DNA of 64,000 bases from Methylotenera sp. (lineage in GTDB: Bacteria; Pseudomonadota; Gammaproteobacteria; Burkholderiales; Methylophilaceae), in contig JAUYAL010000009.1 of NCBI GenBank assembly GCA_030693535.1, positions 19,035 to 83,034 of the forward strand, read 5' to 3'. Shown one piece after another: positions 17,997-25,717 of this stretch. Each line of letters opens with the position of its first letter. The first letter of the stretch is position 1. The position numbers and the translations under genes were made by a program. Below the pieces are notes generated by a model, which was given only the letters and a program-made list of their open reading frames with translations, was not told where the DNA came from and did no database searches.

Positions 17997-19027
17997 CTAT
18001 TTAATCACAGACTCAATCGGTGAGTGATTTTTCTCTCGCTTTAATCTCAGTGCAGGTGACTCGATGAACCGGTAAGATAAATAAGCGACACCTACTGAAA
18101 TTACAATCAACACAAGCGGCTTGTTGGATACTTCCGGTAAGTATTTCATTAAATAGCCATGCCAAGCATAAATGCCGTAAGATAACGTCCCTAGAAGTGC
18201 AAAAGGAATATAAAACTTGTTCGATTTAAATCGATCTTGACTTAGACTAGCATGCGCTAGAATAAACATAAAAATCATCAAATCAACTTTTATCATCCCA
18301 CTAGTTGACCAATACTTTCCTGGACTCTCACTATAAAGCCAATTTGTGTAAGCAAGTAGTGTAAGTGCACTCAAAATGTAAACATTAAATCTTATTTTAC
18401 TAGGCTTAAATTTTGACGTTATCAAGCATGCGGCCATACCAACGAAAAAATGTGGTAAATTTGCAAGCAGGTTTCTTCCATCATACGACCATCCCAAAAA
18501 GTGAGCTACATAATAAACATAGCTCACCATTAAAAAATACATAAAAAATATCACTATCAACCTAATTCTCAGAGATCTTTCTAACACTATTAGCATCGGC
18601 ATAGCCAACAAAGGCGCAACTAAATAAAATTGAATTTCTATTCCCAGCGTCCAAAATACGCCACTTAATACATAGTCATGATTGAACTGAAATGCCAACA
18701 ACTGTGCTGGTAAATCCACTAACGCTATGGGGGGTAGCCATTTACTATCAAGTACGTTAGATACGAAATTATACTGAGTAGCAAAAATAGAGGATATATA
18801 CGCAAAAATCTATTTATATAAAAGTCTTTTAAATCAGCAGTTGTTAATTTATAACGCTTATGAACAAACCCGTAAGCGATAACGTACCCTGAAAGTCCAA
18901 AAAATAGCCATACAGCAGTTCTTCCTGGTGTATTTAGCAAAGATGGAAGTTCATTTTGATAGCCCACAGTATGCCAAACAACAACTGATAAAGCAGCCAA
19001 ACCTCGAAGTATGAGCAATAAGTCCAT
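17997..19027 (-). pseudogene. Acyltransferase 3 family membrane protein, frameshifted at a C6 run
   Basis: Two ORFs form one acyltransferase-3 (O-acyltransferase) protein. The first, 18725-19027, holds the N-terminal 100 residues with RGLAALSVVVWHTVG (catalytic-type His), FFGLSGYVIAYGF and INRFLRIYPLF. The second, 17997-18719, holds GVFWTLGIEIQFYLVAPLL, which is the usual SLSVEEQFYL position, and the remaining membrane helices. The coding strand reads TACCCCCCATAG at the break (plus-strand G6, 18729-18734). One extra C would turn the stop into ATA and join the frames as YPPIALVDLPAQ, giving about 345 residues, the normal family length. It is either a slippage/phase-variable OFF state, a fixed mutation or a read error. 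Confidence 0.8.
18729..18734. repeat. G6/C6 homopolymer at the acyltransferase frameshift
   Basis: Six G on the plus strand (six C in the coding direction) lie exactly where the reading frame breaks. A seventh base restores the protein. A run of six is short for high-rate slippage but is a usual site for a single-base indel. Confidence 0.7.
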
Positions 19028-19035
19028 TTTCGTAT

Positions 19036-19902
19036 TTAAAGCTCAGTCCATCGTGCTGGGCTAATCAAATCTGCATCATTACATTGCAAATTAGGCAGCT
19101 GAATGTTCGTGGTGCACTTGGTGGCACTTATTATTTGCGATAACTGGCTTACGCTATCGGCACCTACAATTACACGGTCAATCTCTGGAAAAGATAACGG
19201 AAAGGCCAAGCAGGCTTGAACTGCCGAAACATCGCCCTCTGCAAGCCACCGGTGCCATGTCTGCCACAATCTATCCCACGGTGAAAACTTAGTTGGAATG
19301 TCGGCTTGATTCATCAATAATAAACCTTGCAAAAAAGCCGAGCGAGTATGAATTTCCACATCAGCATCTTTCAAACGTTGCATCCATCCAGTAGTACACA
19401 GCCGCTGATCAACCAAGTTGAATGGTGCTTGCACCAAATCAAAACGGTAATGTTGTGTCAACGCATCTAACTCGGATGGCGAATAGATTGAAATACCCAC
19501 CTTTTTCACTTTGCTATTGTCTTTTAAATCTTGTAACGCTTGATACAAAGCAACTCCATTTGTGCCAAGCAACTGCTCAGAACGGTGAAGTAACAATCCA
19601 TAAACTTCCGTTACACCTAAGCGCGAAAGCGATGCATTAACCTGTTGCTCAACCCAACCACTAACATCTGTGCAACCGTCCGGTAATGCAGGTAATTTGG
19701 TGACCATCTTGAAACCTTGCGTACCTACTTCACCCAAACACTTTTCACTATCACCGTAGGCTATGGCAGTATCAAGGGTATCCATACCACTAGCTGAGGC
19801 CAACTGCAACATGGCTTTAGCTTCTGAACGCGAGACTTGTCCAGCCTGATTGGCTATACCGTATGGTAGGCCAAATTGCACTGTGCCAAGAGCAAGCCTC
19901 AC
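19036..19902 (-). CDS. Aldo/keto reductase
   Basis: A 288-residue member of the aldo/keto reductase superfamily, of the kind found in nonulosonate and flagellin glycosylation loci. The start LALGTVQFGLPYGIAN is characteristic, LDTAIAYGDSE carries the catalytic Asp/Tyr pair, and GLLLHRSE has the conserved His. Near the end, VIVGADSVSQL binds the NADPH phosphate. The start is GTG at 19902, overlapping the pseC stop by four bases (GTGA), so the two are translationally coupled. The keto-sugar reduced is unknown; this enzyme is not part of the standard pseudaminic route. Confidence 0.8.
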   Translation of the reverse strand: MRLALGTVQFGLPYGIANQAGQVSRSEAKAMLQLASASGMDTLDTAIAYGDSEKCLGEVGTQGFKMVTKLPALPDGCTDVSGWVEQQVNASLSRLGVTEVYGLLLHRSEQLLGTNGVALYQALQDLKDNSKVKKVGISIYSPSELDALTQHYRFDLVQAPFNLVDQRLCTTGWMQRLKDADVEIHTRSAFLQGLLLMNQADIPTKFSPWDRLWQTWHRWLAEGDVSAVQACLAFPLSFPEIDRVIVGADSVSQLSQIISATKCTTNIQLPNLQCNDADLISPARWTEL

Positions 19903-21071
19903 CCCACGAGCGCCTTAATAGCAATGATTACTTGTTCTTGCTGTTCATTTGTTAGGTCATAAAACAATGGAATGCTCAGTGCCTCTTGATAATAGTTCTG
20001 AGCATTGGGGTAATCTGTCGCCCTAAAGCCAAGCCGGTGATAATGAGGTTGTGCTGGCACTGGGATATAATGTACCTGACTACCAATTCCTTTTGACCTA
20101 AGCTCCTGCATCAATTCTCCTCGACTTATACCTATAGAATTAAAATCTATTCGAAGTACATACAAATGATGTCCACTTTGGTCGCGACCACAGATTTGTG
20201 CGGGACGACAATTAGACATACCTGCAAATGCTTCATCGTATCTCTTAGCCAAGTCTATTCGGCGAGCTATAAACTTATCTAGCTTTTTAAACTGAGATAG
20301 TGCTAAGCCACACTGCATATCAGTAATTCGATAATGAAAACCCAGCTCTTGCATTTCGTAATACCATGGATCACGCACACCGTTAGTCTCGGACTCCTCT
20401 GGTAACTGGAATGGATCATCTAGTTTATTGATCCCATGGCTACGTAGACGCAACAATTTTCTATAAACAGATTCATCATTTGTTGTAATCATCCCACCCT
20501 CGCCTGCAGCAATCGCCTTAACGGGGTGGAAGGAGAAAATAGTCATCAACGAGTAAGCACAAGAACCAACGCGCTGACCATCTGGGTAGCTTGCGCCTAA
20601 TGCATGCGCCGCATCTTCAATTACTGATACGCCAGCCTGGTCAGCAAGCATTTTAATTGCAGGCATATCACATGGTAAGCCTGCAAAGTGCACAGGAATA
20701 ACGGCCCGGACATCAAGATTATTTGCTAAAGCATCTTTAAGAGATTTTGGAGACATATTGATCGTAGCTGGATCAATATCGGCAAAAACAACTCGTGCGC
20801 CAGCATACAGCGCAGCATTTGCACTAGCAACAAATGTGATTGGGCTAGTAATCAACGATGTTCCCGGACCTACGCCAGATGCCAAAGCCGCCAAATGTAG
20901 CGCAGCCGTACCACTAGAAACTGCAAGTGCATATTTAACACCAACATACTCGGCAACAGCCTGCTCAAAAGCCTCAATAGCTGGGCCTTGGGTCAAAATA
21001 CCGCTTCTTAACACATCCACAACTGCCTGAATGTCATCCTCATCAATATGATGTTTTCCGTAAGGGATCAT
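19899..21071 (-). CDS. pseC: UDP-4-amino-4,6-dideoxy-N-acetyl-beta-L-altrosamine transaminase
   Basis: A 390-residue DegT/DnrJ/EryC1 aminotransferase that transaminates the 4-keto sugar made by PseB. The start IPYGKHHIDEDDIQAVVDVL and SGILTQGPAIEAFE are strong PseC signatures. VSSGTAALHLA binds the PLP phosphate, EDAAHALGASY has the PLP-ring Asp, and Lys185 in SFHPVKAIAAGEGG is the Schiff-base lysine. It overlaps the RmlD-like gene upstream by four bases (ATGA at 21068-21071) and the aldo/keto reductase downstream in the same way. Confidence 0.92.
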   Translation of the reverse strand: MIPYGKHHIDEDDIQAVVDVLRSGILTQGPAIEAFEQAVAEYVGVKYALAVSSGTAALHLAALASGVGPGTSLITSPITFVASANAALYAGARVVFADIDPATINMSPKSLKDALANNLDVRAVIPVHFAGLPCDMPAIKMLADQAGVSVIEDAAHALGASYPDGQRVGSCAYSLMTIFSFHPVKAIAAGEGGMITTNDESVYRKLLRLRSHGINKLDDPFQLPEESETNGVRDPWYYEMQELGFHYRITDMQCGLALSQFKKLDKFIARRIDLAKRYDEAFAGMSNCRPAQICGRDQSGHHLYVLRIDFNSIGISRGELMQELRSKGIGSQVHYIPVPAQPHYHRLGFRATDYPNAQNYYQEALSIPLFYDLTNEQQEQVIIAIKALVG

Positions 21072-21982
21072 AATTTTTTCAACTCCTGGGCAAGCCCGTT
21101 TTTTTCTTGCTGATGTAGTCTTGCGAGGTGTAAGCTAACACCATCGAGTTTTCTGCCAAGCAACTTGCATGCTTTTTGATTGGATAGGCTCATATCATTT
21201 GGACGCTGAATAAGTGATGTTCGATCAGTGATGTAGCCTGATTTAATTAGATTGCTATTAAGGTTAAACTCTTGTGCAAGCTTAAGACCAAACTCATGTT
21301 TGGATAGGCGGTCGTCACCAACTATATGAAATATACCTGCTGCTTTATGGTCAATTAAATCATGAACACTTTTTGCAACAGCCTCGGCAAGTATTGGTGT
21401 GTAAGTTACATCGTTAAAAAGCGTCAACTCTTTACCGGCTCTTAGCTCTTGAATGACTGTGTCACTAAATGAACGGCGATAGCTTGTACCCCAACCATAG
21501 AAATTTGTTCTTATCACCAATGCCTCTGGATAGGCTTCAAGCACATGGCATTCAGCCTCAGCCTTTGTTTTTCCGTAAACATTAACTGGCGATAAAGGGT
21601 AGGATTCATCAACTAATGAAGTTGCACCCGAAAACAAATGGTCTGTAGAGATATGAACTAGGGACACATGTAATTTTGCACAGGCTTCAGCAACATTGGC
21701 TGCAAGTTTCACATTAATATGTTTTGCCAACTCTGGCTTAGCTTCGCATTGCTCTACGTTGGTTAAACCAGCTGTATGAATAACTATTTTTGGTTGCAGC
21801 ACTTCAAACACTCGAATGATATTATCAACCGATTCAATATCTACTTTTTTAGTACTGATGCCGGCTGGAGCTATTTCTCGGTCGTGAATACCTAATGTCA
21901 CTTCACTTTGCTCTTTAATTGCCATTGCCCAATTAAGAGCGAGCAGGCCAGAACCTCCAGTGATAAAAACTCTTGATTTCAT
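21068..21982 (-). CDS. RmlD-like NAD(P)-dependent sugar reductase
   Basis: A 304-residue short-chain dehydrogenase of the extended type, RmlD/dTDP-4-dehydrorhamnose reductase-like. The nucleotide-binding motif is ITGGSGLLALNWA at the N-terminus, with the third Gly position altered from the usual GxxGxxG. STDHLFSG is the catalytic Ser/Thr region, and YGKTKAE holds the YxxxK pair. It lies between pseB and pseC with a 6-base gap on one side and a 4-base overlap on the other. It is not part of the classic pseudaminic route, so it may reduce another sugar nucleotide in this locus. Confidence 0.75.
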   Translation of the reverse strand: MKSRVFITGGSGLLALNWAMAIKEQSEVTLGIHDREIAPAGISTKKVDIESVDNIIRVFEVLQPKIVIHTAGLTNVEQCEAKPELAKHINVKLAANVAEACAKLHVSLVHISTDHLFSGATSLVDESYPLSPVNVYGKTKAEAECHVLEAYPEALVIRTNFYGWGTSYRRSFSDTVIQELRAGKELTLFNDVTYTPILAEAVAKSVHDLIDHKAAGIFHIVGDDRLSKHEFGLKLAQEFNLNSNLIKSGYITDRTSLIQRPNDMSLSNQKACKLLGRKLDGVSLHLARLHQQEKNGLAQELKKL

Positions 21983-21988
21983 CTTGCT

Positions 21989-22987
21989 TTAAATCACACC
22001 AATTTTTGAGTTATTTTTCTGAATCCAAGTAGATAACTCTTCAACACTCATCCACTCTGAGTTGTTATCAGAAGAATAAACAAAATCATCCGCCACCCTA
22101 ACCCCATCTTTGATTCGCAGTGGATCAGTATGCCACTTATGTATCATCGGTAAAATCTTGTAATGATGTTCGTAGGCATAAGTATAGGGTGCATCTTCTA
22201 AACCAATCATCTGTTCATGAAGCTTTTCACCAGGACGAATACCTATAAACTTAAGCTCCGCTGTTGGATCCACTGCCTTAGCAACGTCTAAAATATTCAT
22301 GGAAGGAATTTTCTTAACGTAAATTTCTCCGCCTTGCATGTCATCGAAGGCATGCCATACTAACTCAACCCCTTCTTCAAGCGTAATCATAAATCTTGTC
22401 ATTCGCTCATCTGTTATTGGCAACACCCCTGTATGAACCAATGACTTAAAGAATGGGATAACCGAACCGCGTGAGCCCATAACATTGCCGTAGCGCACAA
22501 CAGAAAATCGTGTTTCATGTGTGCCCGCATAACCATTTCCAGCCACAAATAATTTATCTGAAGCAAGCTTGGTTGCACCATAGAGATTAATAGGATTACT
22601 CGCCTTGTCAGTTGAAAGTGCAACCACCCGTTTTATACCGCGATCAATGCAGGCATCAATTAAGTTCATCGCACCGTCAATATTTGTTTTTACGCATTCA
22701 AAAGGGTTGTATTCTGCCGTTGGGACAATTTTTGTGGCGGCCGCGTGAACTACATAATCAATACCGTCAAGCGCTCTTGAAAGACGATCTTTATCACGCA
22801 CATCCCCAATCACAAAAACTACACGTGGATCGTCTTGGAATTTCTGGGCCATTTCCCATTGCTTCATTTCGTCCCTAGAGTAAATAACTAAGCGCTTTGG
22901 ATTGTATTTCGCTAATGTCATAGGCACGAATGTATTTCCGAACGAGCCAGTACCACCAGTAATCAGTATCGATGTGTTATTTAACAT
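21989..22987 (-). CDS. pseB: UDP-N-acetylglucosamine 4,6-dehydratase (inverting)
   Basis: A 332-residue extended SDR that performs the first step of pseudaminic acid synthesis. ITGGTGSFGNTFV (residues 9-21) binds NADP, and YSRDEMKQWEM follows. STDKASNPINLYGATK holds the catalytic Asp-Lys and YxxxK motifs of FlaA1/PseB enzymes. YGNVMGSRGSVIPFF and RMTRFMITLEEGVEL are typical PseB segments. The gene follows the ABC transporter with a 13-base gap and begins the run of sugar genes. Confidence 0.93.
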   Translation of the reverse strand: MLNNTSILITGGTGSFGNTFVPMTLAKYNPKRLVIYSRDEMKQWEMAQKFQDDPRVVFVIGDVRDKDRLSRALDGIDYVVHAAATKIVPTAEYNPFECVKTNIDGAMNLIDACIDRGIKRVVALSTDKASNPINLYGATKLASDKLFVAGNGYAGTHETRFSVVRYGNVMGSRGSVIPFFKSLVHTGVLPITDERMTRFMITLEEGVELVWHAFDDMQGGEIYVKKIPSMNILDVAKAVDPTAELKFIGIRPGEKLHEQMIGLEDAPYTYAYEHHYKILPMIHKWHTDPLRIKDGVRVADDFVYSSDNNSEWMSVEELSTWIQKNNSKIGVI

Positions 22988-23000
22988 ATTTTTATATCAG

Positions 23001-24788
23001 TCAATTTAAGTTTTGTGATGAAGAAATAATATCATGGTAACTACCATGACGAAGAATACAACCATCTCCCAACTCAACTATTTGATTACAATTTTTCAAA
23101 GTAGTAAGACGATGAGCAATAATGAGGATGGTAAGTTCGTCACTGAGATTCTCTATAGCCTGCATAACAGCTTGCTCGGTTTCATTATCTAAGGCGCTAG
23201 TAGCTTCATCGAATATTATAACATCTGCTTGCTTGTATAGAGCACGTGCAATGCCAATACGCTGACGCTGCCCACCAGACAGGCGAATTCCGCGCTCACC
23301 TACAAAAGTTTGATATTTCTCTGGCCACGACTCAATAATGTCGTTGATTTGAGCTTTGCAAGCAGCCTGATGTACACGCTCATGATCAATGCTATCTTTT
23401 GGCACTCCAAAAGCTATATTTTCCTCAATGCTAGTATCAGCTAGAAAAATAACCTGTGGCACATGTGCAATATGTGCCTGCCAAGCACGATTGTTAGTCA
23501 CAGTAATAAATTGCTCATCGACGTTAAGCGACCCTTCAGTAGGTGGCAACAGCCCCATCATAATGTCCAATAGAGTACTCTTCCCACTACCTGTCGCACC
23601 AATAAAACCTACACGACTGCCTTTGACAATACGAATGTCTAAATTTTTAAGCACCCAAGGCATTTGAGGACTATAGCGAAATGAAACCTGCTTAAGGCTG
23701 ATGTCATCCCGAAAATTTAATGCCTGAGAAACTGCTTGTTCAGCATAATTTGGTAATGGCTGATCAAGTAAATCAAGCGAATCTTGTAGTGATGCCTGGC
23801 TACCTTGAATTGACGACCATGCCGCATAGGCTTGCTGCATGACTGGCAACAATCGCTGAGCACCTAGTGCCAATGCACCTAAAACTGGAATGGCATTCGC
23901 TACACCGTCTGATTGCTGTGCAAGAAAATAAGCCAGCGCTGCAATTAGAAGCATACCCAACGCTTCCATACCGTAACGAGGGCCTTGACTGATAAATTGG
24001 TTGTCACCCTGAGATTGTCTTAACCGCAAATCAGCGCTACGATAAATTTGGCAGTAAACTTCTTGTGTGCCATCTATCAGGACGTCGCGTATACCACCTA
24101 ACCCCTCCTGAAGAGATTTTATAACCTGCGTGGATTCTCTTGCAATATGCTGACTATTTCTGATTTTTCGGGTGCGAGTGATTACAATAATGAAACCGTA
24201 TATTGCACCAAAACCAACAAAGGCAGATAGGGCAATGATTGGATCAATTGCCAATAATGCAATCAGGATAGCGGCTAACATAAACAAAGCACTTATGAGT
24301 GTTAATGTTGGCATGATAGTGCCGTAGATAATGCCATTAGCTTTTCCTGAAATGCCGTTGATTACTTCACTACTATTGCGCGCAATATGAACTGCGTAAG
24401 GTTGATAAAGCGTACGTCGATAAATACTATTACTAATATCTGCACCGGTTGCAAAAGATAGACGTGTGCTGGCCCATAAGAGAAGTAGACGCATCGCGCC
24501 TGCCATGAGTGCAGCAATGCCAAAAATAACTGTTAGTGGCAACAAAAGCTGATCGGCAGTGCTAATTTCAAATGCTTTTATAAATGACTGAGCCGCCGGA
24601 TGCACAAAAATTCGACTTGGCCCAGTCAAAACCGCAAGAAATGGCAATACTGCGCCAATACTTAATATTTCAGCGAACGAAGCCAAAATCATCAAAATAA
24701 GTAAAAGGCCAAATTGCCAACGTCGACGTGAATTAATATGCTGCCAAAGACGGCTTAATAACTGGGTAATAGGTTGAGTTGATTGCAT
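23001..24788 (-). CDS. ABC transporter, fused permease and ATPase (glycolipid flippase-like)
   Basis: A half-transporter of about 595 residues: a six-helix exporter domain (about 25-340) followed by the nucleotide-binding domain. Walker A is IGATGSGKSTLLD, the signature is IRLSGGQRQRIGIARAL, Walker B is VIIFDEATSALD and the switch His lies in LIIAHRLTTL. The resemblance is to PglK/MsbA-type lipid-linked oligosaccharide flippases, which fits its place at the head of the glycan operon. A TTG at 24803 would overlap the upstream regulator by 11 bases; the ATG at 24788 avoids this and is preferred. Neither has a good ribosome binding site. Confidence 0.82.
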   Translation of the reverse strand: MQSTQPITQLLSRLWQHINSRRRWQFGLLLILMILASFAEILSIGAVLPFLAVLTGPSRIFVHPAAQSFIKAFEISTADQLLLPLTVIFGIAALMAGAMRLLLLWASTRLSFATGADISNSIYRRTLYQPYAVHIARNSSEVINGISGKANGIIYGTIMPTLTLISALFMLAAILIALLAIDPIIALSAFVGFGAIYGFIIVITRTRKIRNSQHIARESTQVIKSLQEGLGGIRDVLIDGTQEVYCQIYRSADLRLRQSQGDNQFISQGPRYGMEALGMLLIAALAYFLAQQSDGVANAIPVLGALALGAQRLLPVMQQAYAAWSSIQGSQASLQDSLDLLDQPLPNYAEQAVSQALNFRDDISLKQVSFRYSPQMPWVLKNLDIRIVKGSRVGFIGATGSGKSTLLDIMMGLLPPTEGSLNVDEQFITVTNNRAWQAHIAHVPQVIFLADTSIEENIAFGVPKDSIDHERVHQAACKAQINDIIESWPEKYQTFVGERGIRLSGGQRQRIGIARALYKQADVIIFDEATSALDNETEQAVMQAIENLSDELTILIIAHRLTTLKNCNQIVELGDGCILRHGSYHDIISSSQNLN

Positions 24789-24792
24789 AGGA

Positions 24793-25161
24793 TTATTTGA
24801 CAATCAGCGCATCGTTGAAACCGATATTTCTCAATTGTTCAGGTGAACCCACGTCTTGACTTATTTGTTCTATTTCTCGCTGCAACAACTCAAACTCTTG
24901 CATTTTTGATTTTAAAAAACGTAGCGTGATGCTTGATTTTTCTTCAATACCAGCTGGAGTCAATAGATACATGTAAGCTAATTTATTTTGGTTATTACGA
25001 AAGTTAGCGGCCTTTAGCAAACCTTTTTCAATTAGTGCCTTAAGACAAAAGTTAGCTTTACCCAGACTAATGCCTAAATCCTTGGCAAGCTCACGCTGAC
25101 TAATGTCAGGTCTAGCTTCTACCAATTTAAGAATTTTATAGCGATACTCGTCTGTTAGCAT
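24793..25161 (-). CDS. MarR-family EPS-associated transcriptional regulator
   Basis: A winged-helix protein of about 122 residues. LTDEYRYKILKLVEARPDISQRELAKDLGIS and the ISLGKANFCLKALIEKGLLK recognition-helix segment match the 'MarR family EPS-associated' type seen at the head of exopolysaccharide loci. The C-terminal half is a coiled-coil-like dimer helix. The open frame reaches 25215, but those 18 residues overlap the operator, and family members start at MLTDEYRY, so ATG 25161 is chosen. It sits first in the glycan operon. A palindrome 16 bases upstream overlaps the predicted -10, which suggests autoregulation. Confidence 0.85.
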   Translation of the reverse strand: MLTDEYRYKILKLVEARPDISQRELAKDLGISLGKANFCLKALIEKGLLKAANFRNNQNKLAYMYLLTPAGIEEKSSITLRFLKSKMQEFELLQREIEQISQDVGSPEQLRNIGFNDALIVK

Positions 25162-25176
25162 TTTAATAGAACCGTG

Positions 25177-25207
25177 ATTATTCCGTTCAACTTGTGAACG
25201 GAATAAT
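25177..25207. promoter_or_regulatory. 31-bp perfect palindrome, candidate operator of the EPS regulator
   Basis: ATTATTCCGTTCA (25177-25189) and TGAACGGAATAAT (25195-25207) are exact reverse complements separated by ACTTG. The site lies between the regulator's ATG (25161) and its predicted -35. Neither flank has a T-run, so a terminator is unlikely. Its size and position are those of an autoregulatory operator for a dimeric winged-helix protein. Confidence 0.72.
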
Positions 25208-25231
25208 ACCAACAAAAATCAACATCGTAAA
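25203..25231 (-). promoter_or_regulatory. Predicted sigma70-type promoter of the glycan locus
   Basis: On the minus strand TTTACG (25226-25231) and TATTAT (25203-25208) are separated by 17 bases. The -10 differs from TATAAT at one position, the -35 from TTGACA at two. Five bases of the -10 lie inside the palindrome, so a bound regulator would block RNA polymerase. Confidence 0.5.
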
Positions 25232-25287
25232 ACTATTTCTTTAGCGCATTACAATTGCGGATAATTAATCTTAAAACCTCAAAGTGA

Positions 25288-25698
25288 CTAGCCATAGGCC
25301 CCACCTGTAAATCGCTTTATATCTCGCAACTGTCTTTTAGTCGGTCGTCCTGCCCCACGCTCACGAAGAGCATGCTCACCTTCTCCAGTGGCTTTAGCAT
25401 TTTCGCGCTTTGCAATACTTGTTGGTGTTTCTGTATACAAAAGTGCTGCATCTGGTGCCCCTTTACGTATGTTAGAAAGTGCTAGTACGCTGACTTCAAT
25501 TTCAAAGTCTCGGTTACGAATATGAATAATTTGCCCGAGGTGTACTTCTTTAGCTGGTTTTACTCTGTCACTATCTACATGTACCTTGCCAGTTTCAATA
25601 GCTACCGTAGCTAAACTGCGCGTTTTAAAAAACCGTGCAGCCCATAGCCATTTATCAAGTCTGCATTTAGCGTCATCATGTTCAACTGATTTTTGCAT
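25288..25698 (-). CDS. hslR: S4-domain RNA-binding heat shock protein Hsp15
   Basis: A 136-residue S4-domain protein. CRLDKWLWAARFFKTRSLATVAIETGKVHVD covers the S4 fold (about residues 12-45). The C-terminus is rich in basic residues (GAGRPTKRQLRDIKRF), as in E. coli HslR. It binds stalled 50S subunits carrying peptidyl-tRNA. It is on the same strand as, and 126 bases upstream of, the EPS regulator; their relation is probably fortuitous. Confidence 0.88.
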   Translation of the reverse strand: MQKSVEHDDAKCRLDKWLWAARFFKTRSLATVAIETGKVHVDSDRVKPAKEVHLGQIIHIRNRDFEIEVSVLALSNIRKGAPDAALLYTETPTSIAKRENAKATGEGEHALRERGAGRPTKRQLRDIKRFTGGAYG

Positions 25699-25717
25699 GT
25701 ATAAATATTACGCACTT

